The translations under genes were made by a program, and so were the position numbers. Positions 32,771 to 42,492 of a stretch of 64,000 nt of DNA are shown here, piece by piece. Every line of letters begins with the position of its first letter. Position 1 is the first letter of the stretch. The DNA lies in assembly GCA_963720515.1 (NCBI GenBank), contig OY970397.1, positions 2,108,001-2,172,000 of the forward strand, given 5' to 3'. The notes below the pieces were generated by a model. That model saw nothing but the letters and a program-made list of their open reading frames with translations, made no database searches and had not been told where the DNA came from. Origin of the DNA: G963720515 sp963720515. GTDB taxonomy: Bacteria > Actinomycetota > Thermoleophilia > Gaiellales > Gaiellaceae.

Positions 32771-34471
32771 ACGGGTGCGCGTGGGCTTCAGCACATCCGC
32801 CGCGCACGGCTCGCCGAGATCGGCCAGCGCGTTGCACACGGTGACGAGCCCGTCGCGGACGTCCTTGCGGAACGCGAGCGTGCGCCCGGTGCTCGCGGTG
32901 CGCGCGGCGACGAGCGCGTCGCGGCTCGCAGTGAGGAGCGCGAGCGGCGAGGCGTACGGCCCCGGCGCCGAGAAGACGAGCCAGTCCGGGAAGGCCGCGG
33001 CGTCGCTCCCTGGGCCGAGCAGCGTTCGCAGCCGCGCCTCGTTCACGTGCGTCCCGCCGAGCCGGAGCGTGGCGACGAGCGACGGCACGGGGTAGCGGGC
33101 GCGCTTCACCATCGCGAGCGGCTTCCCGGAGCGCGGGATCGCGATCCCGGCCTCGGTGTCCGAGAGCGCGGCGAGGTAGACCGGTGAGTAGAAGAGGAGC
33201 ACGGAGCCGTCGTCCGTCCGCTCGCCCGCCCAGGCGGCCGGCGCCGCGAGCGCGTCGCGCGACTCGGCCGCATCGACGCGCGGGTCGCTGATCCCCGCCG
33301 GGGCGAAGAACGCCGCCAGGGCGACGGCGAGCACCGCGAGCGGGGCGACGACGCGCGGCAGGTCGCGCACGATCCGCGCGACGCCGACGCCGACGAGCGC
33401 CGCCCACACGGGCAGCCCGAACACGAGGTGGCGGGGCGAGAGCTGGTGGACGAGCTCCTCCTGGGCGCGCGTGACGATCATCAGGATCGGGATCGCGGCC
33501 AGCGCCAGCAGCGCGAAGGCCGCGAACGCGGGCAGGCGCTTGAAGACGACGAAGAGCCCGATCAGCGCGAGCGCGAAGAACGCGAGTGCGAGCACGCCGG
33601 CGCCGCCGGCGAACGCGGCGAGGGCCTCGCCGAGCTGCTTGGCGGCGAAGTCGGGCGGCGCCACGGCGTCCGGGGCCGACGTGCCGACGCCGAAGCGCTC
33701 GCCGAGCCGGAGGTCGGCCACGACGAACGGCGTCAGCGCGGCGGCGAAGACGAGCATCGGCAGCGCCGGCTTGAGCGGCTTGCCGCGCCAGACGGCGAGC
33801 GCCACGATCGCCTCGATCCCGACGACCACGAGCCCGTACGGGTGCACGGCGGGCAGGAGCAGGGCCGCGGCGGCGGCCACGTAGGCCGAGCCGACGGTCC
33901 GCCGCTCGAGCGCGCGGACGAAGAGATCCACGGCGAGCGCGCTCACGAAGGCGAAGAGCGCGTACATCCGCCCGACCGTCCCGTAGATGGCCAGCATCGA
34001 CGAGGTCGCGGCGACGAGGGTCGCGACCGACCCGGCAACGCGGCCGCTGAGCCGCCGGCCGAGGTCGTAGCAGAGCGGGAGCGTGGCGACCGCGAAGACG
34101 ACCGAGAGCCAGCGCAGGGCCTGCACCGACGGGTCGACGGCGAGCGCGAAGTGGGCCAGCACGAAGTGGAGCGGCGCGCCGCCGCGGTCGAAGAGCACGA
34201 TGTCGAGGAGCTGGCCGAACGGGCGGATCGAGGTCAGACCGGCGACCACCTCGTCGTCGAAGAGCGGCTTCGACGAGACGTCCGGAACGAGCCGGCCGAG
34301 CAGCACCGCGAGCGAGGCCGCGAAGGCGAGCGCGATGCCGAGGATCGCCGTCTCGGGCCGTGCGAGCCACGCGTCGAGGGCCCTGGTCCGCGCCCCGGAA
34401 TCCGGGAGAGCGCGCGCGCCTGCGCGCGGCTCCGCGGCGTCGGACTCGACGGCGGGCGGAGGCGGGGTCAT
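32768..34471 (-). CDS. GT39/ArnT-like membrane glycosyltransferase
   Basis: A 567-residue GT-C protein with 11-13 membrane helices. The first extracytoplasmic loop holds the acidic pair PLFDDEVVAGL expected for polyprenyl-phosphate-sugar transferases; GGAPLHFVLAHFAL and ATSSMLAIYGTVGRMYALFAF are typical of the PMT_2/GT39 family. The C-terminal ~150 residues are soluble and extracytoplasmic. ATG 34471 lies ten bases after TAAAGT (34482-34487). It probably moves a sugar from a lipid carrier to a surface polymer or lipid. Confidence 0.85.
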   Translation of the reverse strand: MTPPPPAVESDAAEPRAGARALPDSGARTRALDAWLARPETAILGIALAFAASLAVLLGRLVPDVSSKPLFDDEVVAGLTSIRPFGQLLDIVLFDRGGAPLHFVLAHFALAVDPSVQALRWLSVVFAVATLPLCYDLGRRLSGRVAGSVATLVAATSSMLAIYGTVGRMYALFAFVSALAVDLFVRALERRTVGSAYVAAAAALLLPAVHPYGLVVVGIEAIVALAVWRGKPLKPALPMLVFAAALTPFVVADLRLGERFGVGTSAPDAVAPPDFAAKQLGEALAAFAGGAGVLALAFFALALIGLFVVFKRLPAFAAFALLALAAIPILMIVTRAQEELVHQLSPRHLVFGLPVWAALVGVGVARIVRDLPRVVAPLAVLAVALAAFFAPAGISDPRVDAAESRDALAAPAAWAGERTDDGSVLLFYSPVYLAALSDTEAGIAIPRSGKPLAMVKRARYPVPSLVATLRLGGTHVNEARLRTLLGPGSDAAAFPDWLVFSAPGPYASPLALLTASRDALVAARTASTGRTLAFRKDVRDGLVTVCNALADLGEPCAADVLKPTRTR

Positions 34472-34481
34472 TCGCGGAGGG

Positions 34482-34487
34482 ACTTTA
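34482..34487 (-). promoter_or_regulatory. Predicted -10 element TAAAGT for the GT39-like gene
   Basis: TAAAGT on the minus strand ends ten bases before ATG 34471. The divergent promoter TAGACT at 34530 lies about 45 bases away. Confidence 0.45.
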
Positions 34488-34529
34488 CTGGCGTGCCGTA
34501 CAGGCCGGTGACGATACGCACCAAGCGGG

Positions 34530-34535
34530 TAGACT
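34530..34535 (+). promoter_or_regulatory. Predicted -10 element TAGACT for the SDR-aminotransferase operon
   Basis: TAGACT ends exactly six bases before GTG 34542, so transcription would start at the first base of the start codon. Confidence 0.55.
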
Positions 34536-34541
34536 CGCGCG

Positions 34542-35543
34542 GTGCCACAGAAGAAGGTTCTGGTAACCGGCGGCTGCGGGTTCATCCCGTCGAATTTCAT
34601 CCGCCACCTGCTCGCGAACACGCCCTACGAGGTCGTCTCGCTCGACGCCCTCACGTACGCGGGGAACCTCGAGAACCTCCGCGACATCATGGGGCACGAG
34701 CGCCTCTCGTTCGTCCACGGCGACATCCGCGACCAGGAGCTCGTGCGCGAGGTCGTAGGCGGCGTGGACGTGGTCGTGAACGCGGCGGCCGAGTCGCACG
34801 TCGAGAAGTCGATCGTCGACGGCGGCGCCGAGTTCGTGAAGACGAACGTCGAGGGGACGCAGATCCTGCTCGACGCGATCCGCGAGGCACCCGTCGACCG
34901 CTTCATCCTCATCTCGTCGAGCGAGGTCTACGGGACGGCCGAGGCCGCGCCCATGGACGAGGACCACCCGCTCAACCCGCGCAGCCCGTACGCGGCGACG
35001 AAGGCCGGCGCCGACCGGCTCGCCTACTCGTACTGGGTCACCTACGACCTGCCGATCGTGATCGTCCGCCCGTTCAACAACTACGGGCCGTTCCAGCATC
35101 CCGAGAAGGCGCTGCCGCGCTTCATCATCCAGGCGCTCAACGACCAGCCGCTCACGATCCACGGCGACGGCCACGCCTCGCGCGACTGGCTCTTCGTCGA
35201 GGACGACGCCGAGGCGATCGAGGCGATGATCGCCGCCGACCGCGAGGTCGTCGCGGGCGAGGTCCTGAACGTCGCGACCGGCATCGACATCTCGGTGAAC
35301 GACATCGCCGACGCCGTGCTCGACGCACTCGACAAGCCGCGCGAGCTCAAGACGTACATGGACGAGCGGCTCGGCCAGGTCGACCGGCACATCGGCTCGA
35401 CCGACAAGGCCGAGCGGCTGCTCGGCTGGACGGCGCGAACGTCGTTCGAGCAGGGGCTCGAGCGGACGATCGCCTGGTACGTGGACAATCGGGCCTGGTG
35501 GGAGTCCATCCTCCCGACCCGCGCCAGCGACTTCTCGTCGTAG
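34542..35543 (+). CDS. Extended SDR, nucleotide-sugar 4,6-dehydratase/epimerase
   Basis: A 333-residue extended short-chain dehydrogenase. The NAD motif reads GGCGFIPSN, with proline in place of the usual third glycine. Catalytic parts are ISSSEVYG and YAATK (Tyr-x-x-x-Lys); FNNYGPFQHPEKALPRFI and GQVDRHIGSTDKAERLLGW are nucleotide-sugar signatures. The usual Asp-Glu pair of RmlB is Ser-Glu here, so a 4,6-dehydratase of another sugar nucleotide or an epimerase is more likely than dTDP-glucose dehydratase. It leads an operon with an ATP-grasp ligase and a DegT aminotransferase. Confidence 0.88.
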   Translation: MPQKKVLVTGGCGFIPSNFIRHLLANTPYEVVSLDALTYAGNLENLRDIMGHERLSFVHGDIRDQELVREVVGGVDVVVNAAAESHVEKSIVDGGAEFVKTNVEGTQILLDAIREAPVDRFILISSSEVYGTAEAAPMDEDHPLNPRSPYAATKAGADRLAYSYWVTYDLPIVIVRPFNNYGPFQHPEKALPRFIIQALNDQPLTIHGDGHASRDWLFVEDDAEAIEAMIAADREVVAGEVLNVATGIDISVNDIADAVLDALDKPRELKTYMDERLGQVDRHIGSTDKAERLLGWTARTSFEQGLERTIAWYVDNRAWWESILPTRASDFSS

Positions 35544-36697
35544 GCGGGGGCCCGGCGCAGCTCGGGCTGCTCGCCGCGGCCAGGGCGCGGGGCTTCGAGA
35601 CGGTCGTCTGCGACCGCGACTCGTCGGCGTTGGCGCTGCGGCTGGCCGATCGCCACGCGCTCGTCTCGACCGAGGACGAGGCCGGGATCGAGCAGGTCGC
35701 CCGCGAGGAGGAGGTCGGCGGGCTCATCGCGCCGGGGATCGACTGGCCGGTGGCGATCTGCGCGCGGATCGCGGCCCGGCTGGGGCTGCCGCACCCACTC
35801 CCGCCCGAGGTCGCCGAACGAACGGTCTCGAAGATCGTCCAGCGCGAGCGCTTCGACGAGGCCGGCGTGCCGCAACCGCGCTGGGAGCTCGTCACCGAGC
35901 CGGCCACCGTCCTCGACTTGCCGCTGATCGTGAAGCCCCCGGACCGGCAGGGGCAGGTCGGGCTGTCGGTGGTCTCCTCCGAGGACGAGCTCGGGCCGGC
36001 GGTCGCGTTCGCCGCCGAGGCGTCGCGCCACGGCGAGGTCCTCGTGGAGGAACTCGTGGACGGGCCGGAGGTGACCGTGAACGCGTTCTCCGTCGGCGGC
36101 GACTTCCGCGCGCTGACCGTGACCGACCGCATCACCGCCGAGCCGCCCGCGTTCGGCGTGGCGCTGGCGCACGTCTGGCCGAGCGAGGCGCCGGTGGAGG
36201 AGGCGGTCGAGGCCGCGCGGGCCGCGGCCGACGCGCTCGGCGTCCGCGAGGGGCCGACCTACACGCAGATCCGCTTCGGCCCGGACGGGCCGCGCGTCAT
36301 GGAGCTCGCGGCGCGGCTCGGCGGCGGCCACGACGCGGAGCTTTGCGAGGCCGCGCTCGGCATCGACCTGAACGCGCTCGCCCTGGGCGCCGCGCTCGGC
36401 CGCTCGGTCTCGATCCCGCCAGCGCGCCCCGCCGGGGGGGCGTGCGTCCGCTTCCTGGTTGCCCCGCCGGGCCGGTTGGAGGCGGTCGAGGGCCTGACGG
36501 AAGCGCTCCGGATCCCGGGCGTCCTCGACGCGGTGCCGTACCGCCCGCCCGGCTGGGAATTCGGCCCGCTCCGCACGGGCCACGACCGCGCGGGGTTCGT
36601 CCTGGCGCGGGGCGACTCGCGCACGGAGGCGGTGGAGCGGGCGGCGGAAGCGGCCGAGCGCATACGCTTTGTCGTCGATGGAGCCGATGGAAACTAG
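35498..36697 (+). CDS. ATP-grasp carboxylate-amine ligase
   Basis: A 399-residue ATP-grasp enzyme. N-terminal RLLVVGGGPAQLGLLAAARARGFETVVCD is the pre-ATP-grasp Rossmann-like domain; LPLIVKPPDRQGQVGLSVV and VLVEELVDGPEVTVNAFSV are ATP-binding parts; YTQIRFGPDGPRVMELAARLGGGHDAELCEAA contains the metal-binding Glu/Asn region of carbamoyl-phosphate synthase-like members. It lies between a sugar dehydratase and a sugar aminotransferase, so ligation of an acid to an amino sugar is a reasonable idea. GTG 35498 overlaps the SDR gene by 46 bases. Confidence 0.85.
   Translation: MGVHPPDPRQRLLVVGGGPAQLGLLAAARARGFETVVCDRDSSALALRLADRHALVSTEDEAGIEQVAREEEVGGLIAPGIDWPVAICARIAARLGLPHPLPPEVAERTVSKIVQRERFDEAGVPQPRWELVTEPATVLDLPLIVKPPDRQGQVGLSVVSSEDELGPAVAFAAEASRHGEVLVEELVDGPEVTVNAFSVGGDFRALTVTDRITAEPPAFGVALAHVWPSEAPVEEAVEAARAAADALGVREGPTYTQIRFGPDGPRVMELAARLGGGHDAELCEAALGIDLNALALGAALGRSVSIPPARPAGGACVRFLVAPPGRLEAVEGLTEALRIPGVLDAVPYRPPGWEFGPLRTGHDRAGFVLARGDSRTEAVERAAEAAERIRFVVDGADGN
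36663..36668 (+). promoter_or_regulatory. Predicted -10 element TACGCT for the second DegT gene
   Basis: TACGCT ends nine bases before the ATG at 36678 and supports this start over the TTG at 36669. Confidence 0.4.
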
Positions 36698-37823
36698 AGC
36701 GCGCCGCGAGACGCTGCTCGGCTTTCAGCCTCCCGCGATCGGGCCCGAGGAGATCGATGCCGTCGTCTCGACGCTGAAGACCGGCTGGATCGCCACGGGG
36801 CCGCGGGCCGGGGAGCTCGAGGACCGCTTCGCCGAGTACGTCGGCGCCAAGCACGCGGTCACGCTTGCGTCCGGCACCGCCGCGTTGCACCTCGCGCTGC
36901 TCGCGATGGGCGTCGGCCCGGGCGACGAGGTCATCACGACGCCGATCACGTGGCCGGCGAGCGCGAATGTCGTCGTCCATGCCGGCGCGACGCCGGTCTT
37001 CGTGGACGTGAAGGAGGACGACCTCAACATCGACCCCGACGCCGTGGCCGCCGCGATCACGCCGCGCACCAAGGCGATCGTCCCGGTGCACCTCGCGGGC
37101 CAGCCGGCGGATCTCGATGCGATCCTGGCGTTAGGCGTGCCCGTCCTCGAGGACGCGACGCACGCGGTCGAGTCGGCGTACCGCGGCCGCAAGATCGGGT
37201 CGATCGAGGGCTCCGCGGCCGCCGCGTTCTCGCTCAACGCGACGAAGAACGTCGCGGGCGCCGAGGGCGGGATCCTCACGACCGACGACGACGAGCTCGC
37301 AGCGGGCGTGCACGAGCTGCGGCTCATGCGGCGCAAGCCGGGCGCGCTCTACGACATCCGCGTCGCCGGGTTCAAGGCGAACCTGCCCGACCTCCTCGCC
37401 GCGCTCGCGGTGGTGCAGCTCCAGAAGATCGACGAGCACGCGGCCGTTCGCCGCCGCCACTTCGAGGCCTACGACGCCGCGATCGCCGAGGTGCCCGGGA
37501 TCACGCCCCTGGCGCGCGACCCGCGCGACGTCCACGCGTTCCACATCTACGTCGTCCGCATCGACCCCGAGGCGGCCGGTGCCGACCGGAACGCCTACCG
37601 CGACGCGCTCCTCGCGGAGAACATCGCGACCTCGATCCACTTCCTGCCGCTCCACACGCTGACCTTCTACCGCGAGCTCATCCCGGACCAGGCGCCGCTC
37701 CCGGTGGCCGAGCGCGCGGGGGAGCAGGTGCTCTCGTTGCCGCTCTCGCCGGCGCACTCGGACGAGGACATCGAGGACGCGATCGACGCGCTCCGCCGCG
37801 TGCACGCCAGCTTCACCGCGTGA
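36678..37823 (+). CDS. DegT/DnrJ/EryC1 sugar aminotransferase
   Basis: A 381-residue PLP enzyme. LASGTAALHLALLAMGVGPGDEVITTPITWPASANVV and EDATHAVESAYRGRKIGS bind PLP; the Schiff-base lysine is K190 in SLNATKNVAGAEGG. The C-terminal domain ends SIHFLPLHTLTFYRE and LPLSPAHSDEDIEDAIDAL, typical of WecE/PseC/ArnB-like enzymes. It would aminate the keto-sugar made by the SDR two genes upstream. It overlaps the next gene (GTGA). Confidence 0.94.
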   Translation: MEPMETRARRETLLGFQPPAIGPEEIDAVVSTLKTGWIATGPRAGELEDRFAEYVGAKHAVTLASGTAALHLALLAMGVGPGDEVITTPITWPASANVVVHAGATPVFVDVKEDDLNIDPDAVAAAITPRTKAIVPVHLAGQPADLDAILALGVPVLEDATHAVESAYRGRKIGSIEGSAAAAFSLNATKNVAGAEGGILTTDDDELAAGVHELRLMRRKPGALYDIRVAGFKANLPDLLAALAVVQLQKIDEHAAVRRRHFEAYDAAIAEVPGITPLARDPRDVHAFHIYVVRIDPEAAGADRNAYRDALLAENIATSIHFLPLHTLTFYRELIPDQAPLPVAERAGEQVLSLPLSPAHSDEDIEDAIDALRRVHASFTA

Positions 37824-38773
37824 GCGACCTCACGGTCTCGATCGTCAACCACAACGGGCGCGAGACGCTGCTGCCGCTCCTCGCCGCGCTCGAGGGCGAG
37901 GAGGTCGTCGTCCTCGATAACGCCTCCGAGGACGGGTCGGTCGCGGCCGTGCGCAAGCGCTTCCCGGACGTCCGCGTGATCGAGCAGGACTTCCGGGCGG
38001 GCTTCGGCGCAAACCACAACCGCGTCATCCAGGAAACCAGCGGCGACTTCGTCTTGCTGCTTTCCCACGACGCGGAGCCCCAGGCCGGCGCCGTCGCGAC
38101 GCTGCACGCGTTCGCCGAAGGGCGCCCTCGCGCAGCCCTGGTCGCCCCGCGACTCCGCTACCCGGACGGCCGGCCGCAGACGAGCGCCTGGCGCTTCCCC
38201 TCGCCGACCGTCGCGGCGCTCTCGACGTTCACGCTCGGGCGCGGCGGCGTCGTCCAGTCGAAGGGCGCGGAGGCCCGCCGGGTGGACTGGGCCATGGGCG
38301 CCGCGCTCCTCCTCCGCCGCGAGGCGCTCGACGAGGTCGGGCTCTTCGACGAGGGCTACTTCATGTACTCGGAGGAGACCGACCTCTGCCTCCGGCTCGC
38401 CGAGGCCGGCTGGGAGCGGTGGTACGTCCCCGCCGCGACCGTGATCCACCACGACACCGTCATGCGCGCCGAGATGCCGCGCGAGCGGATCGCCGAGGAG
38501 TGGCGGTCGCGGCGGCGCTACTGGCGCGAGCACCATTCCGCGGCCGGCGTGCGCGTTGCCGAAGCCGCGACCGGGCTCCAGTACGAGGCCCGCGCGTGGA
38601 TCTCCGCGGTCGCGAACCGCGTGCGGCCCGGCTCCTACGACCGCGGATTTCCGGCCCGCATGCGCCTCCACGCGCACTCGGCCTGGCGCGGCCCGGAAGG
38701 CCCCGGCCTGCGCGAGCTCGCGGAGAACTGGAACCGCGAGCATGCGCGCCCGCCAGAATCTCCCTCGGAGTGA
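37820..38773 (+). CDS. GT2 glycosyltransferase (rhamnosyltransferase-like)
   Basis: A 317-residue GT2 enzyme of the WbbL/RfbF type: LTVSIVNHNGRETLLPLLAAL, EEVVVLDNASEDGSVAAVR, FRAGFGANHNRVIQ, LLLSHDAEPQAGAV (metal site), VDWAMGAALLLRREALDEVGLFDEGYFMYSEETDLCLRLAEAGWERWYVP. These are signatures of inverting dTDP-rhamnose or related transferases. Coupled to both neighbours by GTGA overlaps. Confidence 0.92.
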   Translation: MSDLTVSIVNHNGRETLLPLLAALEGEEVVVLDNASEDGSVAAVRKRFPDVRVIEQDFRAGFGANHNRVIQETSGDFVLLLSHDAEPQAGAVATLHAFAEGRPRAALVAPRLRYPDGRPQTSAWRFPSPTVAALSTFTLGRGGVVQSKGAEARRVDWAMGAALLLRREALDEVGLFDEGYFMYSEETDLCLRLAEAGWERWYVPAATVIHHDTVMRAEMPRERIAEEWRSRRRYWREHHSAAGVRVAEAATGLQYEARAWISAVANRVRPGSYDRGFPARMRLHAHSAWRGPEGPGLRELAENWNREHARPPESPSE

Positions 38774-40000
38774 AGGTTCTCCTCGTCTCGATGTACTTCC
38801 CGCCCGCGGGCGGGGCCGGCGTTCAGCGCCCGCTGAAGCTCGCCGGGCACCTCGCCGAGCTCGGGCTCGACGTGCACGTGCTCGCGCCGGACGACCCGAA
38901 GTGGGTCTACCGCGACGACTCCCTCGTCGTGCCGCCCGGGATCACCGTGCACCACGCCCGCAACGTCGGACCGCGAGCGCTTCTCCGCGCCGACGAGCTG
39001 CACGGCGCCGGCCGCTTCGACCGGCTCGGGGTCCGCGCGACGACGACCTTCCGCCGTGTGCTCGTCCCCGACGCCAGCGTGCTCTGGCACGTGACCGCAG
39101 GGCCCGCGGCGGTGCGGCTCGTCCGCAAGCTCGGGATCGACGTCGTCGTCACCACCTCGCCGCCGGTGTCGGTGAACCTGACCGGGCTCTCGGCGAAGCG
39201 CTGGACGGGCGTGCCGTGGGTCGCCGACCTGCGCGACTCCTTCGTGAGCCCCGACCGGCGCCGCCACATCCGCGGCGAGAAGTGGCTCGCACGCCGGGTC
39301 GCCACGCGCGCCGACGCGATTGTGACGGCGACACACGGGATCGCGGACGAGATCCGGGCGCTGAACCCGCAGGGCAAGGTGGTCACGATCGAGAACGGCT
39401 GCGACTTCGAGGACTTCGACGGGCTCGAGTACCGGCGCGACGAACGGTTCCGCCTCACGCACACGGGGAGCTTCGTGAGCCGGCGCAACGCCAGGCCGTT
39501 CTTCGAGGCGCTCGCGCGGGCGGCGAACGGCGACACCCGTGCCCGCTTCGTCGGCGGGCTCCGTGCGGCCGACGCGCCCTACGTCGAGAGCCTCGGCCTC
39601 GGCGACCGGCTCGAGGTCGTCCCGTTCCGCCCGCACGACGAGGTGTCGAAGCTGCAGCGGAACTCCGACGTGAACCTGCTCCTGCTCGCGGCGGCCGGCG
39701 CGGCGGGGCGCAAGATCCTCTCCGCCAAGATCTTCGAGTACCTCGCCGCCGGGCGGCCGATCCTCGCGGTCGTGCCGCCGGACGGCGAGGCCGCCGACCT
39801 CATCCGCAAGACCGGCGCGGGCCCGGTCGTCGCGCCCGACGACGTGGACGGGATCGCGGCCGCGCTCACCGACCTCGAGGGACGCTGGCGCGAGAACACG
39901 CTCGAGCCCGTGCTCCTCACGGACGAGACGCGCGCGGCGCTCTTCGCGGCGCGAGCGCGCCGAGCGGTTCGCCAAGCTGTTCGAGGAGGTCGTCCGCTGA
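38770..40000 (+). CDS. GT4 glycosyltransferase (one frame break near the end)
   Basis: A GT-B fold enzyme of about 409 residues. N-terminal KVLLVSMYFPPAGGAGVQRPLKLAGHLAELGLDVHVLAP, middle VVTTSPPVSVNLTGLSAKRWTGVPWVADLRDSF, and C-terminal RLTHTGSFVSRRNARPFFEAL and KILSAKIFEYLAAGRPILAVVP with the conserved Glu. Near 39953 one extra base shifts the frame; the corrected tail reads ERAERFAKLFEEVVR and stops at TGA 39998-40000, which overlaps the next start. Sugar donor unknown. Confidence 0.87.
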
Positions 40001-41365
40001 CGCGCACCTACGGGAACCGCTGGATCGACGCGCTCCTCTTCGCCACGGTCTTCTCGATCACGTTCGCGAAGATCCGGGCCGCGACGCCCGTCGGCGACCT
40101 CTTCCTCTCGGACGTGACCGCGTCGCTCTTCGTCCTCGCGTTCCTCGCCGATCGGATCTGGCACCGCGACTGGTCGCTCACCCGTGCGGCCGGCATCGTG
40201 CTCGCGTTCTTCGCGGTCTTCCTCGTCGTCTACCTGGTCGCGTTCTACAACCTCGGCACCGCGGACGACCGCGACCTCTACGTGAAGGGGATGGTCAAGT
40301 TCGCGATCCACTTCGCGCTCCTCGTGACCGCGGTCGCCTACCTCGCGCGGCGCTCGGCGCGGCTCTACTGGCAAACGCTCGCGTGGTTCATCGCCGGCTT
40401 CGCGGTGAACGCCGCCTACGGCCTGCTCCAGCTCTTCTTCATCGAGAGCGGGCGCGGCAACCTCGACGAGCAGTTCCTGTCGCGGCTGCACGTCTGGCGC
40501 GGGAGCAGCATCCCCGTCTACGGGATCGTCGGCGGGCAGAACGTCTACCGGACGAACGCGCTCACGCTCGACCCGAACCACCTCGGCGTGATGCTCGTGA
40601 TCCCGATTCTCGTCCTGCTTGCCGATCTACCTGCGGCTCGAGCGCGGCCACCGCCTGCGGACGCCGCTCGCCGTGCTGCTCGGCTTCTTCACGATCGTCG
40701 AGCTCTCGACGCTCTCGCGGAGCGGCCTGCTCGGGATCGCGGTCGGGCTGCTCGTGCTCGCGATCCCGTACCGGCACATGCTCGCGCGTCCGCGCGTGCT
40801 CGTCCCGCTCGGCGCGCTGGCGCTCGTCCTCGCCGCCGTCGTCGCGCAGCGGTCGGGGTTCTTCGAGACCGTGTTCGCCGCGCGGACCCAGCGCGGCGGC
40901 ACGTCGACGGCGACCCACCTCGAGTTCTACTCGCTCATCCGTCCCGTGCTCGAGCAGCATCCGTTCTTCGGGCTCGGGCTGAACACGTTCGCGACGTACT
41001 ACGAGTTCGTGACCGGGAAGTCGAACTACGGGCCGCACTCGTACTACGTCGCGCTTCTGACCGAGACCGGCCTCGTCGGGACCGCGCTCTTCGCGGCCTG
41101 GCTCGTCTACCTCTTCCGCCGGCTAGGAGACCTCCGGCGGGTGGGCCGCGCGCTCGCACGGCGCGGCGACGCGCTCGCCGCCCGGGTGCGGCCGCTCGCG
41201 TGGGGGATGGCGGCGGCGCTCACCGGGACGATGGCGGCGAACGTCTTCTACCTGACGATGCAGTTCTACTACTTCTTCGCCTTCGCGCTCCTCGTGCTGG
41301 CCGCGCCCGCGGTCTTCGAGCACGAGGCGGAGCGGCGCGAGGCCAGGGACACGGTGACAGCGTGA
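39997..41365 (+). CDS. O-antigen ligase/polymerase-like membrane protein (CTG start, one frame break)
   Basis: About 455 residues with 11-12 membrane helices. After one extra base near 40619 is removed, ILVLLPIYLRLERGHRLRTPLAVLLG is continuous. The Wzy_C/WaaL region contains LSTLSRSGLLGIAVGLLVLAI and the large loop HPFFGLGLNTFATYYEFVTGKSNYGPHSYYVALLTETGLVG, with the catalytic histidine (PHSYY) and arginine expected for O-antigen ligases. Helix 1 starts right after CTG 39997, which overlaps the preceding TGA as CTGA, mirroring the GTGA overlaps elsewhere; the next standard start would delete the first helices. Confidence 0.82.
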
Positions 41366-42492
41366 TCGTGCTCGAGGTGCTCTTCTGGGCGAGTCTCGGC
41401 CTGCTCGCGTGGACGCACGTCTGCTACCCGCTTGCGGCGGCCGCGCTCGCGCGGGTGCGCCCGCGGCGCGTTCGCGCAGACGACATCACCCCGCGCGTGA
41501 CCGTCGTCGTCGCGGCGCACGACGAGGAGGACGTGATCGTGCGCCGCCTCGAGAACCTGCTCGAGCAGGACTACCCGGCCGAGCTCTTCGACGTCGTCGT
41601 CGCCTCGGACGCGTCCACGGACGGGACCGACGACCTCGTCCGAGCATTCGCCGAGCGGGAGCCGCGCGTCCGGCTCCTCCAGTGCCCGCGCGGCGGCAAG
41701 GTGGCCGCGCAGAACCTCGCCGTCTCGACCACGGACGCCGACGTGATCGTCTGCTCGGACGCGAACTCCGTCTGGTCGCCCGACGCGCTCCGGCTGCTCG
41801 TCCGCAGCCTCGCCGATCCCGACGTCGCGTACGTCTGCGGGCAGCTGAAGCTCCTGCGCCCGGACGGCTCGAACCGCGAGGGGCTCTACTGGCGCTACGA
41901 GATGTGGGTGCGGAAGCAGGAGTCGCGGCTCGGCTCGATCACCGGCGGGAACGGCTCGATCTACGCCGTGCGCCGCTCCGACTGGATCGACGTCGACCCG
42001 CGCTTCGGCCACGACATGTCGTTCCCCTACAGCCTCACGCAGCGGGGCCGGCGCGCCGTCTACGACCCGGAGGCGCACGCGTTCGAGAAGCCCGCGTACT
42101 CGACCGAGGAGGAGTACAAGCGCAAGGTACGGATGCTCGAGCACGCCTGGCTCATGCTCTTCAAGGGCCGGATGCTCCGCGGCGCCGGGGTGCTCTACGG
42201 GACCGAGCTCGTCTCGCACCGCCATCTGCGCTACGCGAGCGGCTGGCTGCACCTCGTCCTGCTCGGGTCGAGCATCGCGCTCGTCGGCTCCGGCTGGATC
42301 TACGCCGCCGCGCTCGCGGCCCAGGGCGTCGTGCTCGCGCTCGCGGCGGCGGGGCGGGCGCGGCTTCCGATCCCCGGCGCCGGGATCGCCCTCTACTACA
42401 CGCTCGTCACCTGGTCGACCGTCGTGTCGTGCGTCCGCTATCTCCGCTTCGGCGTGCCCGCCGTGTGGGAGAAGGCGGTCGGCACCCGCTAG
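41362..42492 (+). CDS. Membrane-bound GT2 glycosyltransferase
   Basis: A 376-residue processive-type GT2 enzyme: N-terminal helix (IVLEVLFWASLGLLAWTHVCYPLAAAAL), PRVTVVVAAHDEEDVIVRRLENLLEQDYPAE, VVVASDASTDGTDDLV, IVCSDANSVWSPDAL (metal site), ITGGNGSIYAVRRSDW and EKPAYSTEEEYKRKVRMLEHAW, then two or three C-terminal helices. This is the layout of polysaccharide synthases related to cellulose and hyaluronan synthases. GTGA overlap with the ligase gene. Confidence 0.9.
   Translation: MIVLEVLFWASLGLLAWTHVCYPLAAAALARVRPRRVRADDITPRVTVVVAAHDEEDVIVRRLENLLEQDYPAELFDVVVASDASTDGTDDLVRAFAEREPRVRLLQCPRGGKVAAQNLAVSTTDADVIVCSDANSVWSPDALRLLVRSLADPDVAYVCGQLKLLRPDGSNREGLYWRYEMWVRKQESRLGSITGGNGSIYAVRRSDWIDVDPRFGHDMSFPYSLTQRGRRAVYDPEAHAFEKPAYSTEEEYKRKVRMLEHAWLMLFKGRMLRGAGVLYGTELVSHRHLRYASGWLHLVLLGSSIALVGSGWIYAAALAAQGVVLALAAAGRARLPIPGAGIALYYTLVTWSTVVSCVRYLRFGVPAVWEKAVGTR

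Noticed and set aside
33428..36697. 1089-codon frame ending in the ATP-grasp gene
   Set aside because: Only the last 400 codons from 35498 are real; the rest is shadow of the GT39-like and SDR genes.
38419..42492. One continuous 1357-codon frame that could suggest a fusion of glycosyltransferase, O-antigen ligase and GT2
   Set aside because: Three separate genes happen to share the frame; internal stop-start overlaps (CTGA at 39997, GTGA at 41362) and two one-base errors explain it.
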